DNA of 64,000 bases from Bombus terrestris (taxonomy: Eukaryota; Arthropoda; Insecta; Hymenoptera; Apidae): NCBI RefSeq assembly GCF_910591885.1, contig NC_063285.1, positions 1,860,001-1,924,000 of the forward strand. The letters are read 5' to 3'. A program made the position numbers and the translations under genes. Positions 42,584 to 52,882 of this stretch are shown piece after piece. Under the pieces are notes generated by a model. It searched no databases. It worked only from the letters and a program-made list of their open reading frames with translations, and was not told the DNA's origin. How positions within the stretch are numbered: the stretch's first letter is position 1; every line of letters starts with the position of its first letter.

Positions 42584-45500
42584 GGATACTGCAGATAAAC
42601 CTCAACAGATGCAAGCTGGCGCAGGACATGATGCACCAATGCGCGATCGAACTTAGGCCGGGTATAATAATAATTTCCGAGCCGAACAGGCAGCTACCGC
42701 ACTGGTTTAATGACACCAAAGGAGGCGCGTCGATATGGGTCACACTCCTCAATGGCAAGCTGCCTGATGAAACAACGGAGGTCAAGAGCGACGGGATAGT
42801 GGGCGTCCGCGTCGGCGACGTCTTCTGCTTCAGCGGATACTGTTCGCCCAACATAAATAAGCGAGCATACTGCAAATACATAGACACGCTGTCTGCTATG
42901 ACGAAGAGCGTTGCTAGAAGACACGACAAGGTCGTTGTGGCCGGAGACTTCAACGCAAAGTCAACCTGTTGGGGAGGATCGACCACAGACAAGAGAGGGA
43001 GAGTCTTAATGGAGGCACTAAGCGGCCACCGGGTGTTTCCATTGAGGCTCAAGGAAAAGTACCCCTTCTTCATGAACGGGAAGACGAGCTCCCCGACATA
43101 ATAAGCGTATCCAACAAGGTCAGCGAGATACACGCCGGAAGCGCGGTCTTGCACAAATACTCGGCCTCGGACCATCTGTACGTGCTCCACAGGTTTAAGA
43201 CGAGGAAGTCCCGAACCGTATCGAAGTTCTACAGGTACGTGACCAAGGACATGTCGCCGGAGGAGTTCCTGAGCAGATTCGACGACACACTGAAGAAGGA
43301 GGACCTCAACGCGGCTATCGGAGAGGATGGGGCCGAGCCCTTGCAAAAGAGCATCGAAGGTACGTGCGAAGGGATGCTAAGGAAGTCGAACGGTGCGGCG
43401 AGCCGCAAGTACGCGAACTACTGGTGGAACCCGATGATCGCGGAACTGAGAGCGCAGGCGCACAAAGCGCTCAGGAAGGTGACGAGAGAAAGAAAGAAGA
43501 ATGCCGGCAACACCGAGCCCCTCGTCAACGCCTACAAGGAGATCCGAAGGCAGATAAAAAAGGAGATCGCCTGTAGCAAAAAACAGCTTGGGCAGAATAC
43601 TGCAAGATACTGGAGAGCGACCCTTGGGGCAAACCCTATCGCACGGTCATGAAGAAATGTAAAAGCAAGGGACCAACAAACGACATGCCGATCGACATGG
43701 TGAAGGCAGTCCTACAGAGGCTATTCACCGTGGGACACGGACCCCCCCCCCCATTATGAGGGCCGCGAAGAGGCAGAGACCGAAGAAGAAGGAGATATTA
43801 GCCTCAACGTCGCCATCGGCGAAGGCGATGTCGTCGATGCCGCCGGAAGAATGAACACCAAGAAGTCTGCAGGAGTCGATGGCGTGCCGGGCGAGATCGC
43901 GAAGCTGGTAGCGAGTCGCAGGAGCGAGCTCGTGACAAGGGCGTTCAACGGCATCACCGAATCAGGAAGGATCCCAGACTGCTGGAAGACGGCCAGAGTA
44001 ATACTGCTAAGGAAACCGGGAAAGGATCCCAGTTTCCCCAACGCGTACCGGCCGATAAGCATACTCCCAACCATGAGCAAGATCTGGGAAAAATGCTTTA
44101 AGAAGATCATCGAGAGATGCATCGGGATGGACCCATTCCATCGGAGGCAATATGGCTTCAGAAAGAAGAGGAGTACGGTAGATGCCATCACGCAGGTGAT
44201 GAAGTTTGCCAACATCTGCAAACAGAAGAAGGTAATATGCGTGATGATCACCCTGGATATTAGCAATGCCTTCAATTCGCTCAGCTGGAAGAGCATATAC
44301 GAGGAATGTGACAAGAGGAAGCTGCCATGAAAGGTCAAAAGGCTAATCGGCAGTTACCTATCCGGAAGGAGGATCATCGTGAGCAACCAGCAAGGCACGG
44401 TGGAGCACGAGGTGGCGGCGGGAGTTCCGCAGGGATCCATCCTCGGACCATTCCTGTGGAACTTGGTATATGACCGGTTGCTCGAGAGACTCGACAACAT
44501 GCCAATGGTCAGAGCAGCCGCCTTCGCGGATGATCTGGCCATCACATGTTCCGTCGGGTGGAACGAAGATGCCTCCGTCAAGGTCAACACGATGCTAAGG
44601 ATCGCCAACGATTGGTGCACGAGTGTCGAGCTCACCCTGGCGAGGGAAAAGACGGAGGTCATGCTCATCACAAGCTTGCGAGTGCCGAGAGTGGTGAAAC
44701 TCAGGTTGGGCTCCTCGGACATCGAAACGGTCGATCGCATCAGGTATCTCGGAGTCGTCATTGACTCCAGTCGGAGGTTCGGTTGCGCATATCGAGATGG
44801 TGTGTAACAGAGCCGACAAGTTAATAGGAGCCCTTAGGGGAATTCTACCCAACATCAACGGGCCGCCCAGCTTGGCTCGTAGGCTCTACTACAATGTGTG
44901 GGAGTCCATCGTAACTTACGGAGCACCGGTGTGGGCTAGAGCAGCATATACCGATAAGAACAGGAAAAAGCTGAAACGAGCACAACGAACGACCCAGTGC
45001 ATAACAACGGCGGCATACCGTACCGTCTCCCACGCCGCACTTTGCGTGTTGACCGGGAATCTCCCGATTTACATAAAGATAAAGATGCTCGGAGAGACCT
45101 ACGAGAGGAACAAGATCCATGGGTCCAGGATTGACACGGATGACGGCTCCAAGCTGAAGGAGGAACTGGAGGCGATTCGCAAGAAGGCCCAAGAGGACTG
45201 GCAGAAGGAGTGGAACAACTACAAAAAAGAAAATATCACAAAGAAGCTATTACCGAGTGCGCTGCTATTTACCAAAAAGAAGATGGACATCGATCACCAC
45301 ACCATGCAGCTGCTAACCGGGCATGGGAGCTTCGGGGTCTATAGGAAAAGGATTGGCAGGGACAGCGACAGCAACTGTCTCGACTGTGGAGACCCGAACG
45401 ACGATGCAGAGCACGCCCTCTTCGCGTGACCGAAGTGGACGGACAGAAGGATCGAGCTGGAGAACGCTCTGGGAGGGAAGATAGACGTGGGCAATCTGAT

Positions 45501-45699
45501 CGCCACGGTGACCGCCAAGGACGAGAGCTGGAATAAATTCAGGCAATTCTGCAAGACCGTCATGTGTCACAGGAGGGTGACAGCGAGGGCCTGGGAAGAG
45601 GCAAGGAGGAGAACGAGCGTAACAACAACGAGCGGAGCAATGAGGGCAAGAACATGGAACAACGAAAATCCGCAGAAGGAGACCAGCCCAGTATTCTGA
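42580..45699 (+). pseudogene. R1-clade LINE ORF2, copy A (endonuclease, RT, CCHC)
   Basis: The APE-type endonuclease starts MRILQINLNRCKLAQDMMHQ, with IIISEPNRQ, VAGDFNAKSTCWGG and SDHLYVLHRF. RT motifs include NTKKSAGVDGVPGEIAKL, YRPISILPTMSKIWEKCF, RRQYGFRKKRSTVDAI, ITLDISNAFNSLSW, AAGVPQGSILGPFLWN and the catalytic FADDLAIT. A late CCHC is CLDCGDPNDDAEH. Lesions found only here: a 1-nt deletion near 43090, a run of 11 C near 43742 with frameshift, and a TGG-to-TGA stop at 44328-44330. Lesions shared with copy B: a -1 shift at A6 (43578-43583), an extra T near 43783+1000 (44783), and TGA at 45427-45429. It is dead as a single polypeptide. Confidence 0.88.
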
Positions 45700-45942
45700 A
45701 CTGGCTGAGAGGACGATATGAGCAGTAACTGCCCGAAGAAGTAGATACAACGGGGCACGAAAGGACAACCCTGATGACTGCCGACAGGTTTTACCGGGGT
45801 TGTCTGCCCTCTAAGCGGAGGAAGAAGGAGGAGGGGTTTTTAATGGGTATGGCAACGACATCCGACCGACTCCCACATAACCCAGTGATGCGGGTCACTG
45901 GGCATGCGTAATAGCATTTTCCCCTCCCCACGCAAAAAAAAA

Positions 45943-45958
45943 AGATATACATTGAATG
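45943..45958 (+). repeat. target-site sequence right of LINE A, matching the 5' flank of LINE B
   Basis: AGATATACATTGAATG is an exact 16-bp match, inverted, to 55196-55211 just upstream of the 5' end of copy B. The partner expected for a normal target duplication would be left of copy A, where it is absent. Confidence 0.85.
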
Positions 45959-46008
45959 TAGTACTGTGTTATATGATGACACAATAAGGAAATTCATTTA
46001 AAATATCG

Positions 46009-46800
46009 TGTCCTGCCGCGCAACACATCTACACTCCATCCCTCGCGGCTTGACAGCCAACGGTCTACGTGCTGTCCTTTGAACCCTCCATAGGCCCAAG
46101 GAGACAAATTAATATTTTATTTCAACATAAAGTTGAAATCCTAACTGCATTGTTTGCACATATGGTTTAAGTCAAACTGTTTGCCTGAAAAGACTTTCTA
46201 ATTCTAGAAGTGTTTTCGGCCGGTTATTAGAAACGTCCTTGGGTTTATTACGCGCTCTTAAGAATTACGGAGAAAGCGGGTAGTGGCCTAACGAAAACAA
46301 CGGAGAGTTTCCTATTGCTCCGACTAGAGAGTTTCTCTAGCTCCGACGAAGAGTTCCTACGGCTCTCACGGTGCTTAGAGTTCCCATAGCTCTCACAGTG
46401 CCTACAGTTCCAGTCAGTCAGTCAGTCAGACGGTCGAGGTCAAGCAGTCGACGTCTATTCATTCGGTCATTCGGTTGATTCTGTTGATTCGATTCAGTCA
46501 AAGTCGGATCTGATAAATCGCTGCGTCTACTACGACCCGAGAGCTTTCATCTATCAAATTGGCAGTCAGAATCTGAATAAGATCAAGGCAATCCCCATAC
46601 TCAGCGACGTTACTAGTGTGTGTGATTATACGAAGTTGTTGGAAAATATATAAGTTATAACACTGTTAATCACGGAGTTATATCATTTCAACCACCCCTA
46701 TTGTCTTAACGGAAATCAAGGGATCGATCTACTCGCAGCGACGATTATTATAATCGTAACGGGAATTTACGACTCCCGTTGACGTGTTTCCTCGCGATTG
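46009..46800. repeat. LTR-like segment in the spacer, class uncertain
   Basis: The sequence begins TGTCCTGCCGCGCAACAC and includes GAGAGTTTCCTATTGCTCCG / GAGAGTTTCTCTAGCTCCGA repeats (46304-46350), (CAGT) repeats near 46414-46430 and a possible end near CGAATTTACA at 46830. It has the look of a solo LTR and non-coding leader but no verified terminal repeats. Confidence 0.3.
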
Positions 46801-46928
46801 CGTCTCCCCGCGATTGGTCGAATTTACATATCGAATGAGTAAAAAAATTTGACTTTACTTCAGGATTTTGATGTAATGCATATATTATATAGGTAATACG
46901 TACAAATAAATAGGGAATTGCATATATA

Positions 46929-47056
46929 TGTCGGAGATGAAAGGACACCGGGATCTCCAATATTTTAGTCTCTATACTTTAACTCGATTATAATTGTTCG
47001 AGATCTGTGATAATGAGTGTGGCGGCACTCGACAGCATAAATACCACCACTCAACA
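46929..47056 (+). mobile_element. terminal piece of the long inverted-repeat family
   Basis: TGTCGGAGATGAAAGGACAC followed by ATTTTAGTCTCTATACTTTA and AATTGTTCGAGATCTGTGAT matches the right arm of the 26935-28598 element read on the minus strand (TGTCGGAGATGAAAAGACAC, ATTTTAGTCTCTATAATTTA). It is preceded by TATATA. A GTGGCGGCACTCGACAGC block then follows (47021-47038), skipping about 150 bp present in the larger element. Confidence 0.7.
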
Positions 47057-47065
47057 ATAACTAGA

Positions 47066-47165
47066 GTCGGACGACGGCAGTGCAGTGGTTAGCGCCTTAG
47101 GTTACGAACGTTCGGGACCCGGGTTCAAATATCGGCGCTCGTAGTCCGATTTTTCTTCCACGATT
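47066..47165 (+). mobile_element. tRNA-derived SINE head
   Basis: TGCAGTGGTTAGCGCC resembles a pol III box A and GGGTTCAAATATC a box B, about 40 bp apart. TCGGAC (47067-47072) and GTCCGA (47144-47149) can pair as an acceptor-like stem. A T-rich and A-rich body follows. The box B deviates from the GGTTCGAATCC consensus and no normal anticodon arm is evident. A tRNA-derived SINE is therefore more likely than a tRNA gene. Confidence 0.55.
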
Positions 47166-47859
47166 CTTAAATAAGAAAAATACAGCAGTACCCCAGCAGC
47201 GACATCTACAGTCAGCTACTACAATTATCACGGACAACACAATACACCTCAGGTCAAATCGTCGGAGTAGTAAGAAATATCTGAGAACGCCATCATAGAT
47301 AATGTTTCACAAAGTTGGTCCCAGTATGGAATCCTGTGGACTATCCCTCTCCTTATGAACAGAAATTTTATTCATACCTGTTTTAAAATCAGTCAAAATG
47401 TGTCTGTACTCAAATGCAGTGAAAACAATTCATCGAAACTATTTTGATTACTTGTGAGAAATTCCTATTATCAGTTTCTCGTAGGATAGGATGCGATTAA
47501 ATAAATCGCAAGCTTAGCCACTTTGTGAAAATGGATCCTCTCCTTTTTCTAATACCGATTTGAAAATTTGCAAGACTATCAGGCCCCAGAGCGAGACAAT
47601 TTGGGTTCAATTACACATTCCCGTATCTACATAATGCTTAAGAAGATCTCTGATGGTTGGCAATCGGATGGGGAGGAAACAACTCTCCCTCCTCGGTTTC
47701 TTAATAAGAAATAGGCAGATCTCTTTTTATTTTTATGGAATCTTTCCATAGGTAAAAGTATTGTTATATAGAACGCAAAAGTCCTATGACCTGTTATCAA
47801 TCAGAAGTTTCACAATTTTTCTGGCTTAGGATTAAATAGCTAAATAGCTGCTACCTAAG
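47166..47859. other. unassigned, with a possible LINE RT sliver
   Basis: On the minus strand near 47305-47345 a frame reads SPQDSILGPTL, similar to the PQGSILGP motif of R1-clade RT, but nothing around it is convincing. The rest is AT-rich with no recognised feature. Confidence 0.3.
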
Positions 47860-48300
47860 GCGACTGTTCAGTTAATGAGCTGAAGAAGTTTCTTAATGGT
47901 AATTCTTGTAGCCATCGCTGCTTTTCTGTATCTAAGTTTCCTGCGGCACTTGTTCCTGGAGTTATTTTACGTTTTCCAGTTTTCGTCCTGGTAACATCTT
48001 TCGTTATCGTGACTGCACTCCTCCTGCCTCCACTGCTCTTCCATTTCTTTTATAACCATGTCGTTTTGATTATTATTACATTGCTGCTGTTGCTATAGGC
48101 CTGGTAAATCTACCGACCTTTTTATATAATACATTTCTCTTTCAGTTGCAATTTTAATTGTTGGTATCTGCTGCTGCATTGTTGGACTTCCCCTCACTAT
48201 TACTAATCGTTAATTTTATTTCACTTTGAAACACTTCTCTGAATCACTTCACTGGAGCACATGATTGATTACACACGTCTGTTTACCTCGGTTGCCCGAG
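47860..48300 (-). pseudogene. jockey LINE 5' UTR and ORF1 start (second copy)
   Basis: On the minus strand the 5' UTR starts CTCGGGCAACCGAGGTAAAC at 48300. The ORF1 start follows (IPTIKIATERE near 48150) and, after frame breaks, KAAMATRI- and FFSSLTEQ-like pieces near 47870-47920. It is colinear with the ORF1 at 48556-49476 (IPTIKITSKGE, DESWK, KRKVTPCTSS). The copy begins exactly where the neighbouring ORF1 copy breaks off (48301), so it inserted into or next to it. Confidence 0.6.
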
Positions 48301-49476
48301 CAGAACTTTAGCTACCAAAGGTGTTGGTGTTACTGTGGTTAGTGTTCATTGCGTGCTGTGAATTTGGAGTTGTCTCAGTTTCTGTGCTATCCTGTTGCGC
48401 TTGTAAGTTATTGTACGCCCTGTTTCGTAGCGGCGGAAACAGTTTACGTTGCGGTTGTTTTCTGATTACACAGCCTTTGTAGCTAGCTGGGTGGTTTCGA
48501 TTGCAGTTGAAGCATTTTACTTCGTTTATTTTTCCTACGTATGGACAGTTTATTGTTAGGTGCGTTTCTGCGCATTTGACACACGCCGGGTTTCTGTTGC
48601 AGTAATTTTTTGTGTGTCCATATTGTTGACACCGTATGCATTGCGGTATGTCTTTTTATGTCTTGGTGGCGCCACTGTTACTATTGTGTTTAGAACTTTT
48701 TTAATTTCAAATATTTCTTTGTTGTTGTTTTTAGGTTCAAGCTCTATTAGAAATAGCGGTAATGGCTGTTTAGTATCGTATCTGGTTATGTTGTTCATTG
48801 ATCTTACCTGGTGTCCGATTTTTGCTAGTTCCTCGCATATGTTGTTTGTGTTTGTTTTTGGGTGTAATCCCCTGATTACTGCTTTGAAACTTCTGTCGGC
48901 TTTGAGCTGGTAAGTGTGATACCCCGCGTTTTTCTCATTTAGTGCTTTTGTCACTTTTCTGAATGTTTCTGGGGTGTTGGTCCGAACTTTGACTTGGACT
49001 ACTTTTAGTTGTTTTATGCTATAATTTTCTTTTCCTGCCGTGTTGTTTAGTAGTTCAATGAGGGGGTCTATTATTTGAGCATCTATGTAGATTGGTGGTG
49101 GTTTAGCGATGCGGGTTATTGGTTTTTCAACTGGGTCTGTTACTTTCTCTTCTGGCAGTGTGCTGAAGGAGTTTCGAAGATTGATTTCTTGTAGCCATTG
49201 TTGCTTATTTGCTACTATAGCTTTCCTACTGCTTGTGCATGGTGTTACTTTTCTTTTTTTGTTGCAAGTTGCCACCTTCCAGCTTTCGTCCTGATGAGTT
49301 AGTTCATTGTTGGTTTTATTCTCATAATTGTTTTGTATTGATTCCATATCTATTTCATTTATAATTGAATACTCCTGTTCTTCATTTAGCGATTGTCTTG
49401 GGTTTGTTATGCTTGTAGCTCTATTCGTAGAATATGTTTCGCCTTTGCTTGTAATTTTTATTGTTGGTATTTGCAT
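48301..49476 (-). pseudogene. jockey LINE ORF1 relic next to LINE copy B
   Basis: The open frame 48556-49476 (306 residues from MQIPTIKITS) contains the ORF1 core (PETFRKVTKALNEKNAGYHT, LKADRSFKAVIRGLHPKTNT, FLIELEPKNNNKEIFEIKKV). A frameshift near 48655 moves the zinc knuckles (CIRCQQYGHTKNYC, CVKCAETHLTINC, CFNCNRNHPASYKGC) into another frame, and translation then ends. Its 5' UTR is cut 50 bp upstream of the ATG by the LINE B junction. The missing 5' UTR matches 40186-40273 beyond LINE A. Confidence 0.75.
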
Positions 49477-49508
49477 TTTCCACCATTTAGCGATGGGCGT
49501 TGACGTTA

Positions 49509-49525
49509 CTATTTTTTTCCCACTT
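49509..49525 (-). repeat. target-site sequence after the 3' end of LINE B, matching the 5' flank of LINE A
   Basis: On the minus strand AAGTGGGAAAAAAATAG follows the LINE B poly(A). The flank before LINE A is AAGTGGGAAAAGAAAC (40258-40273). Eleven bases match exactly, and 13 of the first 14 match. Confidence 0.7.
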
Positions 49526-49765
49526 TTTTTTGCGTGGGGAGGGGAAAATGCTATTACGCATGCCCAGTGACCCGCATCACTGGGTTATGTGGGAGTCGGT
49601 CGGATGTCGTTGCCATACCCATTAAAAACCCCTCCTCCTTCTTCCTCCGCTTAGAGGGCAGACAACCCCGGTAAAACCTGTCGGCAGTCATCAGGGTTGT
49701 CCTTTCGTGCCCCGTTGTATCTACTTCTTCGGGCAGTTACTGCTCATATCGTCCTCTCAGCCAGT

Positions 49766-52700
49766 TCAGAATACTGGGCTGGTCTCCTTCTGCGGATTTT
49801 CGTTGTTCCATGTTCTTGCCCTCATTGCTCCGCTCGTTGTTGTTACGCTCGTTCTCCTCCTTGCCTCTTCCCAGGCCCTCGCTGTCACCCTCCTGTGACA
49901 CATGACGGTCTTGCAGAATTGCCTGAATTTATTCCAGCTCTCGTCCTTGGCGGTCACCGTGGCGATCAGATTGCCCACGTCTATCTTCCCTCCCAGAGCG
50001 TTCTCCAGCTCGATCCTTCTGTCCGTCCACTTCGGTCACGCGAAGAGGGCGTGCTCTGCATCGTCGTTCGGGTCTCCACAGTCGAGACAGTTGCTGTCGC
50101 TGTCCCTGCCAATCCTTTTCCTATAGACCCCGAAGCTCCCATGCCCGGTTAGCAGCTGCATGGTGTGGTGATCGATGTCCATCTTCTTTTTGGTAAATAG
50201 CAGCGCACTCGGTAATAGCTTCTTTGTGATATTTTCTTTTTTGTAGTTGTTCCACTCCTTCTGCCAGTCCTCTTGGGCCTTCTTGCGAATCGCCTCCAGT
50301 TCCTCCTTCAGCTTGGAGCCGTCATCCGTGTCAATCCTGGACCCATGGATCTTGTTCCTCTCGTAGGTCTCTCCGAGCATCTTTATCTTTATGTAAATCG
50401 GGAGATTCCCGGTCAACACGCAAAGTGCGGCGTGGGAGACGGTACGGTATGCCGTCGTTGTTATGCACAGGGTCGTTCGTTGTGCTCGTTTCAGCTTTTT
50501 CCTGTTCTTATCGGTATATGCTGCTCTAGCCCACACCGGTGCTCCGTAAGTTACGATGGACTCCCACACATTGCAGTAGAGCCTACGAGCCAAGCTGGGC
50601 GGCCCGTTGATGTTGGGTAGAATTCCCCTAAGGGCTCCTATTAACTTGTCGGCTCTGTTACACACCATCTCGATATGCGCAACCGAACCTCCGACTGGAG
50701 TCAATGACGACTCCGAGATACCTGATGCGATCGACCGTTTCGATGTCCGAGGAGCCCAACCTGAGTTTCACCACTCTCGGCACTCGCAAGCTTGTGATGA
50801 GCATGACCTCCGTCTTTTCCCTCGCCAGGGTGAGCTCGACACTCGTGCACCAATCGTTGGCGATCCTTAGCATCGTGTTGACCTTGACGGAGGCATCTTC
50901 GTTCCTCCCGACGGAACATGTGATGGCCAGATCATCCGCGAAGGCGGCTGCTCTGACCATTGGCATGTTGTCGAGTCTCTCGAGCAACCGGTCATATACC
51001 AAGTTCCACAGGAATGGTTCGAGGATGGATCCCTGCGGAACTCCCGCCGCCACCTCGTGCTCCACCGTGCCTTGCTGGTTGCTCACGATGATCCTCCTTC
51101 CGGATAGGTAACTGCCGATTAGCCTTTTGACCTTCCATGGCAGCTTCCTCTTGTCACATTCCTCGTATATGCTCTTCCAGCTGAGCGAATTGAAGGCATT
51201 GCTAATATCCAGGGTGATCATCACGCATATTACCTTCTTCTGTTTGCAGATGTTGGCAAACTTCATCACCTGCGTGATGGCATCTACCGTACTCCTCTTC
51301 TTTCTGAAGCCATATTGCCTCCGATGGAATGGGTCCATCCCGATGCATCTCTCGATGATCTTCTTAAAGCATTTTTCCCAGATCTTGCTCATGGTTGGGA
51401 GTATGCTTATCGGCCGGTACGCGTTGGGGAAACTGGGATCCTTTCCCGGTTTCCTTAGCAGTATTACTCTGGCCGTCTTCCAGCAGTCTGGGATCCTTCC
51501 TGATTCGGTGATGCCGTTGAACGCCCTTGTCACGAGCTCGCTCCTGCGACTCGCTACCAGCTTCGCGATCTCGCCCGGCACGCCATCGACTCCTGCAGAC
51601 TTCTTGGTGTTCATTCTTCCGGCGGCATCGACGACATCGCCTTCGCCGATGGCGACGCTGAGGCTAATATCTCCTTCTTCTTCGGTCTCTGCCTCTTCGC
51701 GGCCCCCATAATGGGGAGGTCCGTGTCCCAAGGTGAATAGCCTCTGTAGGACTGCCTTCACCATGTCGATCGGCATGTCGTTTGTTGGTCCCTTGCTTTT
51801 ACATTTCTTCATGACCGTGCGATAGGGTTTGCCCCAAGGGTCGCTCTCCAGTATCTTGCAGTATTCTGCCCAAGCTGTTTTTTGCTACAGGCGATCTCCT
51901 TTTTTATCTGCCTTCGGATCTCCTTGTAGGCGTTGACGAGGGGCTCGGTGTTGCCGGCATTCTTCTTTCTTTCTCTCGTCACCTTCCTGAGCGCTTTGTG
52001 CGCCTGCGCTCTCAGTTCCGCGATCATCGGGTTCCACCAGTAGTTCGCGTACTTGCGGCTCGCCGCACCGTTCGACTTCCTTAGCATCCCTTCGCACGTA
52101 CCTTCGATGCTCTTTTGCAAGGGCTCGGCCCCATCCTCTCCGATAGCCGCGTTGAGGTCCTCCTTCTTCAGTGTGTCGTCGAATCTGCTCAGGAACTCCT
52201 CCGGCGACATGTCCTTGGTCACGTACCTGTAGAACTTCGATACGGTTCGGGACTTCCTCGTCTTAAACCTGTGGAGCACGTACAGATGGTCCGAGGCCGA
52301 GTATTTGTGCAAGACCGCGCTTCCGGCATGTATCTCGCTGACCTTGTTGGATACGCTTATTATGTCGGGGAAGCTCGTCTTCCCGTTCATGAAGAAGGTG
52401 TACTTTTCCTTGAGCCTCAATGGAAACACCCGGTGGCCGCTTAGTGCCTCCATTAAGACTCTCCCTCTCTTGTCTGTGGTCGATCCTCCCCAACAGGTTG
52501 ACTTTGCGTTGAAGTCTCCGGCCACAACGACCTTGTCGTGTCTTCTAGCAACGCTCTTCGTCATAGCAGACAGCGTGTCTATGTATTTGCAGTATGCTCG
52601 CTTATTTATGTTGGGCGAACAGTATCCGCTGAAGCAGAAGACGTCGCCGACGCGGACGCCCACTATCCCGTCGCTCTTGACCTCCGTTGTTTCATCAGGC

Positions 52701-52882
52701 AGCTTGCCATTGAGGAGTGTGACCCATATCGAGGCGCCTCCTTTGGTGTCATTAAACCAGTGCGGTAGCTGCCTGTTCGGCTCGGAAATTATTATTATAT
52801 CCGGCCTAAGTTCGATCGCGCATTGGTGCATCATGTCCTGCGCCAGCTTGCATCTGTTGAGGTTTATCTGCAGTATCCTCAT
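49766..52882 (-). pseudogene. R1-clade LINE ORF2, copy B, split into endonuclease and RT frames
   Basis: The endonuclease frame (51809-52882, 357 residues) contains VAGDFNAKSTCWGG and SDHLYVLHRF and ends at a TGA that overlaps the ATG of the RT frame (ATGA at 51809-51812). The RT frame (50658-51812, 384 residues) holds SAGVDGVPGEIAKL, YGFRKKRSTVDAI, LDISNAFNSLSWKS, GVPQGSILEPFLWN (Glu where copy A has Gly) and FADDLAIT. An extra T near 50681 shifts the frame. The C-terminal part (50036-50704) holds the CLDCGDPNDDAEH finger and stops at TGA 50036-50038, after which the frame stays open to 49766. Homology to R1-type proteins continues across the A6 tract at 51878-51883, so the split is secondary. 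Confidence 0.88.

Larger units (their letters stand above)
40274..45942 (+). mobile_element. R1-clade LINE, copy A
   Basis: A 5.67-kb non-LTR retrotransposon: 5' UTR (40274-40738, with a TATATA tract near 40700), ORF1 and ORF2 joined by an ATGA overlap, a 3' UTR (45700-45933) and poly(A) (about 45934-45943). It is almost identical to copy B (49526-55195, opposite strand). Flanks: AAGTGGGAAAAGAAAC on the left, AGATATACATTGAATG on the right. They do not match each other but match the opposite flanks of copy B. ORF1 is open but ORF2 is disabled. Confidence 0.9.

Noticed and set aside
47066..47150. Functional tRNA gene
   Set aside because: The anticodon arm is not formed and box B deviates from consensus, so a SINE head is more likely.
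47290..47400. R1-type reverse transcriptase fragment
   Set aside because: Only an 11-residue resemblance to the PQGSILGP motif. Too short to annotate as a LINE by itself.
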